From NCBI GenBank assembly GCA_024305405.1, contig JAKNDB010000053.1:62001-126000 (forward strand): a stretch of DNA of 64,000 nucleotides. The letters run 5' to 3'. Shown piece after piece: positions 1 to 12,328 of the stretch. A program made the position numbers and the translations under genes. Below the pieces are notes generated by a model, which was not told the DNA's origin, did not search any database, and saw nothing but the letters and a program-made list of their open reading frames with translations. The stretch's first letter is position 1; each line of letters opens with the position of its first letter. The DNA comes from Dirofilaria immitis (Eukaryota; Nematoda; Chromadorea; Rhabditida; Onchocercidae).

Positions 1-486
1 ACCATTTATATGATAAGAAATAAGTATCAGAGATATTAAAAATGTGCGGAAATTCAACGCAATAAATCTAATGGTGGTAGCATAGTAGTTGGAAGCCAAA
101 CATAACTCAGTCTTCCAAAGAGATTTTAAAAGGGACATTTACTCATGATCAATCAATGCTTAGTTTATCAATGAATAAGAAATAATGACCGTAATGGACA
201 ACGCCTTGGTCGAACGGAATTCTACGCATAAAACTAGATGAAATTTATCTTCAACCCTAACCTTTGCATCATTCGAAGTTGATGGACAAATATGATTTAT
301 ATTTTCTGTTTGCTTCGTATGACCATCAGTGGATAAAACCTTGGGAGAATCAAAGATAGTCTCTTTCATAACTTCAGTACCTAAACATAAACGGAGCATA
401 AGAAGCCGTAGGAATATTCTCGGGTCAGAATGCATGATCCGATAGTAATAGAGAACTGTGATGTAATATAACACTTCTTACCATTT

Positions 487-3400
487 TCAACTTTCACTAT
501 TTTCATTTTTTTCTTCCGCATTTTCCTCCTGATCAGTTTGTTTATCATCATCAATCGTCGACGTTTCGTCATTGTCTTCCACCTCCTCATCATCAGCAGT
601 TTCTTCATCCATTATTTCTTCTTCCTCCTCTTCCTCTTCCTCTTCCTCATCGGGTTCAAATTCATCAGAACTATAATATATTCGACTCCCGATCAATTCA
701 GTTAGAGAGCTTAATTCACCAGTGAAAATAAAATGAACATTTGAGATTTGCGAGACAAATCACTGAAATTACCGCTTCTTTCAACGAATGAAATTCGTTA
801 AATGTTGTCCGACAGTAGACTAAATTTTTATCCTCAATTCAGTGAACCAAAGAAATATTTCTTCTATTTCTTACCTCTCAGTTTTTCGCCCTGTACCAAC
901 AGGACGAACATTTTTAAATCTCTCTTCCATCTCTTCTTCATTCTCTTCTCCTTCCTCATCGTCACCATTACCCACTGTAAGACTCGGTCTTTTTGCTACC
1001 GCCTTCCTTAACGGCCTAAATATTTTTTAATTTAATTAGGTGAAAAAATTTTTTTGGTTTGATAAAGCGCAATCTCAAATATATTTTAGCAATATTAACT
1101 ATCTAAGTATAACCACGCATCAACAATTACTTTGATAATATCATTCAAAACAAACAGAAAAAAATGGTACTACCTTCCAGCAGCAGTCTTTTGCACCGAA
1201 TGATCTGAATCTTCTGCATCTGAACTACTTGCACGCGGTGCCCATTTGGTAACGGTACGTCGCTTCATGCGCCTATTGCCACTACTATTACTTTCTTCAC
1301 TCTGATAATTATCACTTAACTCGGAAGTGGAATCTTCATCAGAGGATATCCTGCAAACAGTAATTGAGATGTGCGCTTCATCAAGCAAACAACAAAGACG
1401 ACAAGAGTTATCTACGACTTTCAGTAATTAACTGGCACAGATAAAGAAATTATTTTCACTGCAACAGTTTACAAGAGTCTCAGTCATCTTAGCTATTGAA
1501 AATTAGAGATGATATGAGAATATTTCGAAATAAAACTTTTACTGAAAAAAAGTGCAAAGTTTTCTAGCAACATCCTATATTCAGATTCAGAAATACGCAT
1601 CGATTTCTTTATAATAAATCCCAATAAAACCAACCACTTTCCACGTTTTCTCTTTCCTTTTATTTTTCGTGCATTTTTTGATCTATGCGACTTTTTCTTG
1701 ATGGTTCATATTCACTTTCCGAACCAGAAACGACAAAATCATCATCGCTTTGAGTTCGTTTATTAGAATAAACCCGCTTGGATGTTCTGAAAATTATACA
1801 GTTTATTATGAAAGAAAATATCAGACTTTATTAATTCATGAAAGCAGTTTGATATTAAGTATAAGCAAAAATCTGAAATCATTAATTTACCGATATTCAA
1901 TTACAATAGAAATGATACCTTCTTGTACAGGAAGCATCCGAAGGTAGATACTCATCGGTATCCTCTGATGGATCCGAAACAGAAGCACTGCTGAAAAGAT
2001 ATTGCTAAAAGCAGAACACAAAATATTAACGAATTTTCGTCAAATTTTTATTTAAAAATTTTTCAGAAAATTATTCGCGGAATGGTGTACTAATTATTTC
2101 TTGATAATCTAGATTAAAAATCGATTATCTTGTCATCCGTCCAAATTCAAATTTCAGGAAAAGTAATAGAAATGAGACAAACAGATTAGCATGATAAGTT
2201 AAAAGCAAAAACTCAAAAATTTCTGCATATCTTCATGCTTTATAAATTTATTACAATGAAGCTACTTTTTATAATTGTATTCTGTCCCACAAATCCTGCT
2301 CTCTCTCCCTTATTTCTCAAAAATTACATCAACATACACCGATGAGTGACAAATTAATTTAACACTATAAAAAAATAGTAAAAAAACCGAAGCAATTAAA
2401 CATTCCCATGGCATTCCCTAACAGAAACATTACAATATCAAATGATTTGTACGAAAATTCTTACTCGCTCGCTTGATATTCATCAGTATCCGACTCAGTC
2501 ATTTCATCCACATTTAGATCATTCAGTCGATGACGACTTTTGGCTGGTTTTCCGATTTTTGATTGCATTTTCATAGCCTTACAGCTAAAATTTATGCCAT
2601 GAAACACTGATATCATTTTCATACAAGGACATATCATCAGGGCTGATAAAATCTATTATTCATAATATAAATGATTTTAACAAACGAATGTCATGAACTA
2701 TGCAGTATGGCTTGTATAATTTGCTAGAATGAATTTTCTCTAACTAAGTGGTTTTTTAATAAACCCAAATTTAACATCCACTACCTTCATAACAACTCTT
2801 TTAATTAGTTCAAAATCCAAACCCTTCGAATCCATCATCCTCGTGAGTACTCTCCACACTTATTGGGATTCGCCTGTTTTCAGCGTTTATGATGTTTGCC
2901 ATATCTTTACCGCGTCCAGCTCCACCCTTCGGTCGTACATTAACTGCAGATTTTTTCAAGCTTTTAAACAAAGCTAAAATTTTACTTTAAAAACGAAAGA
3001 AAATATAGATATACCTGGACTCATCTGCCTTGCTGCTGATTCATCTATATTCTTCACAGCTTCCTATAAAACAAGCATAACAAATACTTTGAAAAAATTG
3101 CATCTTCTTAGTACTTAGTAAGTTTATAGCAAATTAGAAAATATAAAAATTAAACATAAAGCAAAAAAAAATCTAATCAAATACCTGGATTAATTCATCG
3201 TATGCACCAAATTTATAATCAACTTTAGCAACATGACGTCTCGATCGTGATAGCGCTATTGGAACAGCCGGTTTCTGTGGATGGACACCAAGACGCCTAA
3301 AATACAAACATAAATTATGACTAACAAAAAGAAAAAAGTTGTGAAAAATTGCTAAAAAAAACTTACCTGATTGCTTTCTTTTTGATTTCCGTTCGCCATC

Positions 3401-6400
3401 ATCATCATCCGATTCTTCCGATGATTCAGAACTTTCCATTTTTGCATCTCTTACCTATAATTAAAATATTTCCGTTTAGAATAATAATAATAAATTTACC
3501 CGTTTGGACAACAATACTTCAAGCCTCATTAATTTCATCACTTAAGATTTTAAAGGTCACTTAGATCTTGAAATTTTTAAATACTTAGTTAAGGCAGTCC
3601 ATTTTTTAGATCAATCAGTAAAATTGATGACAAACTTTTATTATGAAATTTTAAGAAATAATATATTTATAAAACGATTAAAAAAATAATAACGTGCCGT
3701 ATCAATAATGTTATTTAGGGATACTCCAATATATTCCATCTCACGTTTTAATCTTTCCGCAGCTGCTTCTTTCCTGAATTGAAATGATAATAAGAACTCT
3801 GTTTTCTAATAAGGGATTTAAAAACAAGAAAAAAAAAATTACTTTTTATCCTCAGCAGCTTTGCGCTTTACTTGCTCAGCAAGTGCGATCAACACTTCGG
3901 AAAATTTTCTAATTAACATCGCTTGTTGACAGTTTGGACAGAACCAGTCATCATCTGGCACGTACCATAGTATTGGATGTAAGCACCAGGTATGCCAAGC
4001 TTCATCGCATAAATCACATAATAACAACTAAAAGCATTATTTAAAATGCCAGAATATCAGATAATTAACTTGCCTTTCAACATAAGTAGCAACTTATTAA
4101 TGAATTATCTAAAGGAAACTCATGATATGGATATCAAATGTTTCCTTTAATCCCTTATATAATTAAATGCAGCTAGCTCAACATTTTCAAAATATTTTTA
4201 TTGTTGCCAACCACCAAAAATTATTGTCTATACTAGATGTTCATATAGAATAACAAGAGTTTTACGAAATATTTCAAAGACGGATCACAACTATTAAAAA
4301 TATCTAAACTCATTCTCTACATTTTATAAACGGAACCAAAAAAGGATCAAAAGCATTACCACTTCTGGATTTGAGCTTTACTGCATTTCATGCAAAGTGT
4401 CTCCTCCGTAGCTTTTTTCGCTCTTTCTTGGCTTTCTTTTCTTGATCATCATCACTCTCTTCATCTTCTTCTGATTCTACCATTTCAAAAGGATCTTTTT
4501 CCACAGCTGGTTTTCTGCCCCGACGACGTCTTGAACTAAAAGTAATTGAAATTCCACTATTATTAGATAGATCTTTGCAGTAATAGAAACATTACATCTA
4601 ACTATATGAAACCAAATGAAATTACTTCTGATTCTTTTTTCAATTCTGAGAGCGGCATGAAATCATCATCAGAAGAAGTTGAGGTTTCTGCTAGTAAAAA
4701 ATCATCGGCATCATTATCATCCTTTTCGTCATTATCTTCGCTGTCATCTTGATCATCCTGAAATATTTGTCCAATTATTTTCTAACACTTCATTTAGAAA
4801 AAATATGGATTTTCTAAAAATCAACCAAATAATTGACATTTTTATCAGGGATTGTTAACTGTTTCGTATTTTCTATTTCTGCTTGTTTCTTGTTCTGTTG
4901 ATTTTTTCTTTTCCCACTGTGAGGTTTCAGCGGAGCAGTTAATTCCTTCAATTGATTTATTGCAGCACTGCGAGCACTTCTGCGCGGTAGTATACGGCGA
5001 TCAAGCTAAAAATAAAAATTTTCAAAATTTAAATGCGATACTTGAAAAAAGTAACTCAGCGCATAATACACAATCAAGCTTTCAGCAATCGGAATAACAG
5101 ATCTTCCAAAATGATAAAGTGGACTTACGAATGGTTTTACTTCGTCGGGAATATCTTCAGCGATTTCTACTGGTGGTGCACTATTTTCTTTTTTCGACTC
5201 TTCTTCAATAGCTGCTTTTCTTCTGATTTGGTTCGGTTTCACGATTTTTTTCTGTTATAAATACAAAATAATATAAAGAAATATGAAATAACCGACAGGA
5301 AGTGAAATAGAGATATTCTATGGTACCTTGACTGCAGATTCGTCCTGATAAATATCCAATAAAGCACCTCTTTTGTTGTAAATATGGATGAAATATTAGT
5401 TTGCTCATCCGTCACAGCTGTAGCAGGAACTGATGATGAAACTATAAACTTCACATTAAAAACAAACAATAATTTATTGTAAAAATCAACAACAATGAAA
5501 CAGAAATACCATCCAAACTCTAGACCCAAAATCCGCATCTTTTTCATTGCATAACGCTTCAGTGATATTTGGGGTAACTAAGCGGTATATCGTTAAGGTA
5601 TTAAAATAAAATTTGTTTATACAATTCCACAAAATTTTAAAAAGCAGGAAAATTACAAACCTTCATGCTGTTTCAGCAGATTGGATAAATATTTCGAAGC
5701 AAGCCTATTTTTAATTCCGTAACCAAATTTTCTAGCTCTTCTTTACATCTTAAAACCATGTCAGATATTCAATTAAATTTTGATAAATTTCAGAAACAAA
5801 ATTCAAACAAATGTAAACTTTCTATTCACAAAGTCTTTCCATACGACATTGTCTGGCACAATCAAAAGTGGAAAACCAATAACATTTAAACAATGAGAAG
5901 AAAAAATGAATATTTTTCAAGCCTTCGAAGAATCAAGAAAATTGTTATGCATCGGCCTATCGAATCCTCAACAACGATGATTAATTAAAATGGTTTCACT
6001 GCTGATATCCTATGCTTCGGAAAGCTATCAAGCAACATCCGCTGCAGTTTTATGGCAGAAACAAGACTTTCATATTAATTTAGCATATGCAGCAAGTGTT
6101 AGCAATTTTGCTAACCCTCTTCGTCATATTCATTAATAAAAATCAAATGCAAAAGTGTAATGAAAGGAACAAATTTCTAGTCAAAGTGAAACAAACTAAC
6201 TTAGCAACAAGATTCCATGAACCGCCCGAATGATCATCTTGTTCGGCAGAATATATGCGAATAACTAAATCAGCATCCTGTTGATACAAATAAGCAAGTC
6301 CTTCTTTATCATAGCCGATAGGCAAGAGACGTAAATCGCTTGCCACACAAGAATTTAATAGCTGAAAAATTGCATGTGGATAGAAATATTATATCCATAA

Positions 6401-7936
6401 AATGATTGTGAATCGATTGACGATGTCTATTTCCAAACAACTTACATTTTCTTTGAATTTAACATTGAAATCGAATTGACTTTCGCATAAAGCTTTAAGA
6501 ATTGCAAGCTTCGTAGCTGCAGTTGTGTGTAAATAGCCGTATCGTTCCAGCTGTAGGTACTCAGTTTCTAGCGATGGAATAAGGGAGCAAAATTTTAGGA
6601 GATACTTCTCCCAAACTTCCAATCTTGCAGATTTAAATGTTAATTTACGCATCAACATTAAGTGCAAATCGATTAAATCCCGATCAACTAGAAAAGTAAC
6701 CAAAATTAAAGATATTTAAATAATGTTATAATAAAACAATATTAAACAAACAGTATTATTATTCATGGGCAGGATCTTTAACTTTTACAAGATTCTGGAC
6801 AATCATTCAATAAGCATTTCTTGCATGACGATAATAATCATCTAAGTGTGGCATGAAAATAACGATAAGTACTATTCCTCTATCAGAGTAACATCAATTC
6901 TCCAAAGTATATTAAAATATAATAAATAACCTTTGCCTGTAACATGAAAACTAGTAAATAAATTCTCCAATTTGACGAAGCTCTGCGGTTTTAGACCTAA
7001 GAATACAGCGAATTTATTGAAGAAACTACAAATGACGGCAAACGAAGGATCGCTGTAAAGCTTTTGTGTTGCATGCTGAAGAATTTGAGCATTCACTTCC
7101 TGTTTCGGCGATTCAAATTTATCACACTGCAAACATTGTGCATTTTCAAAAATAAAGTATACTAGGCATCTTTTGTTCTGTTTCAAATCTCATGCAAACT
7201 CTACATTCAACTACACTAAAAGTGGAAGTGTACTGTATATTTTTATTTACTTCTTTTTAAATCTCGTATGTAAATCTTAATAATATCCTGAAAAAAATCT
7301 TAAAAACAGCTTAGTCAATAATCCATTAAGATAAACTACATGATTCGGACAATAAATATGAAAAAAATAGACCTGAATGCCCTGCTTCTGTTTATATATC
7401 GAAAGCAATTATCATGCTTAAGCGAGAAAATTTTGCAAAAGTAAGATATTTATATCTAATTACGTCGCATACCATTATAAAACTTAATTAAAACAAAGAA
7501 GACAAGAAAACGAACTTCACTATTTCGAATCACTTCTTCTGGATCCTTTTCAAGCTCTTCATCACTATTGGAGCAGTCGATTTGCCTGCTTTCGGTCAGA
7601 TCTCCAGGTTTATTGCTTAAATCAATTTCTTCGTTTTCATTCATGTTTTTGACATTTAGTGAATAGTTTTCGCCCTTTTCATTGGCGTTTTCCACTATAA
7701 TTAAAGCACCTGCAATTTTTTATCCATTCTGAAATATTTCACAATAAAAGGAGACAATATACCAAAATCTGTGAATATAAAGCAAGTTAAGATGTTAAAC
7801 AAAGCATATACGCAGTAATGATTATAGAAAAACTAACGGTGTAAATGTGATAAAAGAATGAAAACATTAAGCCACAAAAGCACATTAACTAAGTTAATAT
7901 GTCAACTAAAACTAGCTTACCAAGTAAAGCATACAT
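487..7936 (-). CDS. RSF1: RSF1-like chromatin remodelling factor (DDT-WHIM-PHD protein), multi-exon
   Basis: Homologue of remodeling and spacing factor 1, the histone-binding partner of the ISWI ATPase in nucleosome spacing (family knowledge). Exons I can place: 7936-7921 (start ATG 7936-7934), 7694 to about 7520, 7126-6931, 6687-6446 and 6361-6202, all in phase. These encode a DDT-like segment ([11 protein letters not shown], then [10 protein letters not shown]), a WEKYLLKFC block and the WHIM block [20 protein letters not shown] followed by [10 protein letters not shown], very close to vertebrate RSF1. Further down come a basic exon (about 4985-4855), acidic exons, the PHD finger split over 4400-4365 (LCMKCSKAQ) and 4027-3839 ([22 protein letters not shown]), an [11 protein letters not shown] block at 2935-2884 matching RSF1 GRGKDIS, and an acidic tail with about eleven consecutive Glu near 655-620. 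The stop at 489-487 is my best guess; an open frame at 474-160 may be a further exon. Homology changes frame at T6 4413-4418 and T5 5708-5712. Confidence 0.86.
3839..4418 (-). other. PHD zinc finger of the RSF1-like protein, split by an intron
   Basis: The finger starts in one exon with [13 protein letters not shown] (first C-x2-C pair) and continues in the next with [17 protein letters not shown] and DDWFCPNCQ, giving the Cys4-His-Cys3 pattern of a PHD finger. RSF1 has the same order (CKKCG, LLCDSCDSGYHTACL, FCPPCQ). To read KERKK into [11 protein letters not shown], one A must be added to the A6 run (T6 on the plus strand, 4413-4418). As printed, that frame stops a few codons later. Confidence 0.85.
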
Positions 7937-9740
7937 ATTACTTGGAACATGAGATGTATGATGTCCAATTTGTCCTAGAAAATATATTGCAATGCTGTCC
8001 CAATAGCATATTCAATAATTTTCATTAATTTTTATTAATATATAATAAAATTTATCACATTTAAATTCATATTTTACTTAAAATTCTGATAAATATATTC
8101 CATTCCATTGCATAAGATCCATCAAAGAATTAATAGGAAAACAATCAACAATAACTTTTACCCATTTCAAAAATGCAAACGAGAAGAAATTGAACAAAAT
8201 TATACCTATTCATATATGATAATTTTAATACTAATTTATTCAAAATTCAAAAAGTTGCTTCCAAAAATAAAATCTTTCAAATTTAGTCATCACTTTAGGG
8301 AATAATAACTACGACATAATTTGAAATATAAAAGTACGGTAAATGTATTTCAAACACCCAAGATATTTGAGCCAATCATCATCGACAATCGCAAATACTT
8401 CGTCCTCAACGACAACGCGAAAAAAAAAAAAACCTCGTGACTGAATGCGATCGCAATAACAAATTGTAAATAATTATTCGCAACAATGATCTACTCATGT
8501 AAAAATAGTATGAAAGTAAAAGAGTGTAGTGAGATATAATAGAATGGAAAAATAGTATGGTTAGAGATTGATAATGATATAATGAATGTGTACTGATTTT
8601 TATAACCAGAAATTGATAACATTTGTTAAATATTATATTTCTCGATCAAACATTTTAAAACCTTACTTTTCTTTTCGTGATGTTGTAGAAAAAAATAACA
8701 CTATAATGGAATAGATGCAGAGAATGATGGACTTTTGAAAAGAGTACATTTAGGAAGAGTGAGAAGTATAAGAAAGGAGACATTCGTAATATTTTAACTA
8801 TACCTATTAAAAAAATGTTGAATAGAAGTAGTGAATGTTGGGACGTATGGATTGGTTAACACGCACGTAATATTCCAGAAGGACTTCACGTATGTGAGAT
8901 GAAGTCATTTCTATGCTTTTTCAGATGGACGTGTAAGTGTTTATTAACACAATAAGCATTTCTGTCTTTGATAATGTTTAAAAATAGTTTTGAAGTTTTA
9001 ATTATTCGAATCTAACACGTACTACAAGATCCTTCTAACACGTATTACAAGAATCCTAAAAATAGTTTTAAACACTTTATAGTTATGAAATTAAAAATTT
9101 CAATAAGTTTCTAAAGTTTGTTAGCATTTCACCTGACTTTTTTAGTTTTGCTCTAAAATAGTTTGAAGAGATTATCTAAAAGATCTTGTAGTACGTGTTA
9201 GATTCGAATTAAAATTCTGATATTGCGTGACAGGTTTCTTCATTATAAAAGATGATTTAAGGATAATTTAATTTGCTAAATTCAATTTACGCAATTAATT
9301 TGTAACGTTTGCTTATTTACTTTCTACGTTGTTGACGTATCATTCATTTTTCAATGTTTAAATTTGTCAGTTTTAATGCGGAAAACATTTTGCAGCATTG
9401 AGAAAAGAAGAATGAAGTAAACTATTACGATTATGCCATCCATCGCAAAAATTATTCGACTATTTCGTCATAAAGTATATATCATTATGTTTTATGATAA
9501 GCAGTCGTACAGTTTTATTTCTTATAATATCATATTGAACATTGAAACTAATTTTTGCACTTTCTTTTCTATTGAATATTCCATTTAAAATCTCCTAATT
9601 AAATTAGTCCAACACAGATGGCATCGAGTTATCAGTAGTAGCATATATTTGATCAGTTGTTTCAAATCCATTGTTTAATTTACATGGAATTTCCAACTTT
9701 TTTCTGGAATCTTTTCGAAGAAACTGTATAAGAAGGACAT
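7937..9740. other. Divergent intergenic region between the RSF1-like gene and the methyltransferase gene
   Basis: About 1.8 kb with no supportable gene. It must hold the promoters of two divergent genes. An acceptor-like TTTTCTAG on the minus strand lies just upstream of the RSF1 start (about 7975) and could be a cis or spliced-leader acceptor. The only obvious structure is the inverted repeat at 8992-9217, described separately. The short open frame at 8108-8305 has no recognisable content. Confidence 0.7.
8992..9217. repeat. Foldback inverted repeat, perfect 27 bp core
   Basis: The left core 9005-9031 (TTCGAATCTAACACGTACTA...) is exactly reverse-complementary to 9182-9208. The match continues outward imperfectly to about 8992 and 9217 with a 3-base gap. 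The spacer is about 150 bp. A partial direct copy of the left arm (CTAACACGTATTACAAGAATC) sits at about 9036-9056. No flanking duplication or transposase is visible, so this is a hairpin-forming element, possibly a small MITE-like foldback. Confidence 0.8.
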
Positions 9741-11619
9741 ATGCTTTATTTTATCACTTTATTTGAAACATTGTTTGCGACATTCGGACCTGGTCCATTT
9801 AATTGGATGAGAACTAAGATGTAAAACAATGAATTTGAAACAACTGATCAATAAAATTATATATAAATGAGTACTATTCAATGATTACTATAATAGTACT
9901 TTTTTTCTCATAGTTAACAACTCCAAATGATGCAGCTGATGGGATGTATATGTCGGGATTATTGGCTTGAAATCACCCTTTCTTATGAATGCTGTTGTTG
10001 AAGCATTGAATATATCACCTGATGATGATGTGCTAGAACTTGGAATTGGGTTTAGCGATGGTTTGTTCCAATACATTTAAAATAATCCTTCAATGTATTA
10101 AATTACCATTTTCGTTCCTTCCCAAAAATAAGAAACAAATAAATTTTTTTCATTCGATTTTTGGTTTTGAGAAAAATTTTTATAATGCATGTAATGTATT
10201 ATATGCTGTATTTTTTGTGTTATTTCTATGATTGCATTTAAGTTTTTAGAATCTGAAAACTCTTCAGTGAAGATGGGCGGTGGTTATCGTTTTCTTGATG
10301 AATTTCAATTATCTCAGGTAATTCCAGGTGTGCTATGCTCTTATAAGCGTGTAAGGGAGGGCAAAGGAACAGTATATAGTGTGGATAGATGGACTTCATT
10401 ATTTGCAACGGTCCAAGGACGTTTTCCTAAAAATGCATTGGAAAATAAACGGATTGTTTTTAATGAAGCAAGTTTTTTTGTTAGAAATAATTTCCCATTA
10501 TCAATATTTCTCTCTGCTATTTGTTACGATCATATAATTTTTTTTTTCGATAATATAATTTTTCGATAATTATATTTATAAAAATTTATTTATCATTTAT
10601 CGTTTTTCGCCCATTTAGGTATGCGATGCAAAACTTTTGCCTTTCAATAATGAATTTTTCGACAAAATATTTCATGTCCATTCATCGTATTTTTGGACCC
10701 CTGATTTACCAGCAACATTAGTTGAAATAATGAGGGTGCTGAAACCAGGCGGCGTCTTTCTCTCTGGCATGCATTTGAAAAAGTTTGCTTTTTATAATTA
10801 TAATCTGGATTGGTAAAGAGTAAAACCAAAAATTTTAATAGATCGGTAATCTAATTTTTAATATTCATAATAATAAGGAGCAAATACAATTTGTCATGCG
10901 TTTTCAGGCTTGAATTGCTAGAGAAAGGAAAGTTGGTAAGGCGGCTACAGTTTGATCCAAGTCGATATATTTTCGAATTGGAACCTGCTGGATTTACGGA
11001 TGTTAAAGTAAGATTTGTTTGAGAAAATTTGCTAAATACAACTAACTGAATTTGAAAAAATTTTCACTTAAAAACTTCAAGAATAGGGTTTCCTTAAATG
11101 TAGGATTAAAAGTTTAGATTGGCAGCACTTGATATCTTGATGGCGTGTGCTAATCTATGCTGAAAAGGAGATGTTGGTATATTAAGATTTTTTATTCATC
11201 TTTTAATTTTTTTAGTTTATATTGTCATTGCTAGTTCTGAAATATATAATTTGGAGAAACGTAAATTTCTCATGTTTGGATAAGAAAATGAAAGTCAGAT
11301 CGACTAAAAAAGGAAGATTTGTAGGAAAATTTTACAGATAATTGATTTATTGAATAACTATTTACTGCAGATGGAATATATAAAGGGAAGGACAAACAAA
11401 GAGTACCAGTTGATATTCGCCAAGAAACCATTAGAAATCAAAGACTCACGCGATCCGGATGAAGTTGCTGCTTATTTAGAAAATAAGTTGATGAAAGAAT
11501 ATGTCATTGAATGTAGTATTGATGAAGGCCATTCTTTAATAGAAATTGAGAGGGAATTTTTGTCTAATAAAACTCGTAATACTGAAAATTTATTAGGAGA
11601 AAGTAAACCCTTCGCATAA
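9741..11619 (+). CDS. Class I SAM-dependent methyltransferase (Methyltransf_11-like), multi-exon
   Basis: Motif I is DDDVLELGIGFSDG (ending at 10060), followed by a GTVYSVDR strand (motif II acidic position), then the post-III block LPATLVEIMRVLKPGGVFL (about 10700-10760). This is the usual order of small-molecule class I methyltransferases; the substrate is not apparent. Exons: about 9916-10060, 10328-10467, 10619-10812, 10908-11007 and 11371-11619, with a stop at 11617-11619. The first exon is uncertain: an ATG at 9741 opens a hydrophobic MLYFITLFETLFATFGPGP segment, which could be a signal or membrane anchor, but its phase does not join cleanly to the next exon. Homology changes frame at 9967-9968 (LLA to LKSPFLMNAVVEAL; one T appears to be missing). 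The intron at 10468 has a GC donor. The C-terminal exon is charged and of no known family. Confidence 0.78.
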
Positions 11620-12314
11620 CGGATTCCAAGCACTGAGTCATGTAATAGATTTTTCATTGCTGCAAAATTAATTTTAAATTAGAGATGACATTTTCAAAAA
11701 TATTTTTTTGTGGTAGCTTCATTAAATATGCAATATTGAATTCACAACTGCGAATGTATTTTCGAGTTGTTAACATTGCAATATGTGAAAATATTTTAGA
11801 TGCCTTTCTATATTATATCATATAATGATTACTTCAGTCAGAAAACAAACAGCTGATAGAAATTTCAATTCAAACTCCTAAGATGAGAATATTCTACTTG
11901 ATTTGCAGTTCGCGCCTTTGCACATTTCCAAATTATTTTGTAAAACAGTTTCATTATTTATTTTGTCTCATAAAAATATAGCATGGAAGAATGAACTGCT
12001 GAAATTTTAGTATTTAATTCTTTAATTATGACATTAATCTGCACGGTGATTTCTTTGCATTTGTAAATATATTATATCTTAATGTTGGTAGATATAACTG
12101 TTTCAATAAAATTTAATGTTTCAGAAATTTGACTTTTTCTTTTACGCTTCGTTGTCATTCTATTCTATATTTTTCATGTCTTCGATATATAAATCTTTTT
12201 TATGTGAATTATTAAATAATGTTAATGATAAGATTGAGATGATCTGACGACTGTATTAGTACCCTGTGGAATGTAAAGCTGATTAAAATTATCATTAGGC
12301 TTCTTATCTTTTCA
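11620..12314. other. Intergenic region, methyltransferase to mitochondrial MetRS
   Basis: No coding signal. It contains the methyltransferase 3' UTR, probably ending near the AATAAA at 12105-12110, and the outron of the next gene. Both genes lie on the same strand about 0.7 kb apart. Confidence 0.6.
12105..12110 (+). terminator. Candidate polyadenylation signal AATAAA
   Basis: AATAAA lies about 490 bases after the methyltransferase stop and about 205 bases before the next gene's leader acceptor. In this AT-rich sequence chance copies are frequent, so the support is positional only. Confidence 0.35.
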
Positions 12315-12315
12315 G
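12308..12315 (+). promoter_or_regulatory. Candidate spliced-leader acceptor upstream of mitochondrial MetRS
   Basis: ATCTTTTCAG ends at 12315, fourteen bases before the in-frame ATG at 12329, and no upstream coding exon is needed. An acceptor with no donor just before a start codon is typical of nematode trans-splicing. Confidence 0.5.
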
Positions 12316-12328
12316 ATGTTTGTATCTA

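Noticed and set aside
160..474. 104-codon minus-strand frame next to the RSF1 C-terminus
   Set aside because: Could be a terminal exon, but it lacks the acidic or basic composition of the rest of the protein and I see no clear acceptor in phase; not annotated as a gene.
9005..9208. TTCGAATC cores resembling a tRNA B box
   Set aside because: They are part of the inverted repeat; no A box, acceptor stem or anticodon arm can be folded around either copy.
11472..11657. Minus-strand frame over the last methyltransferase exon
   Set aside because: Shadow of the plus-strand coding exon.
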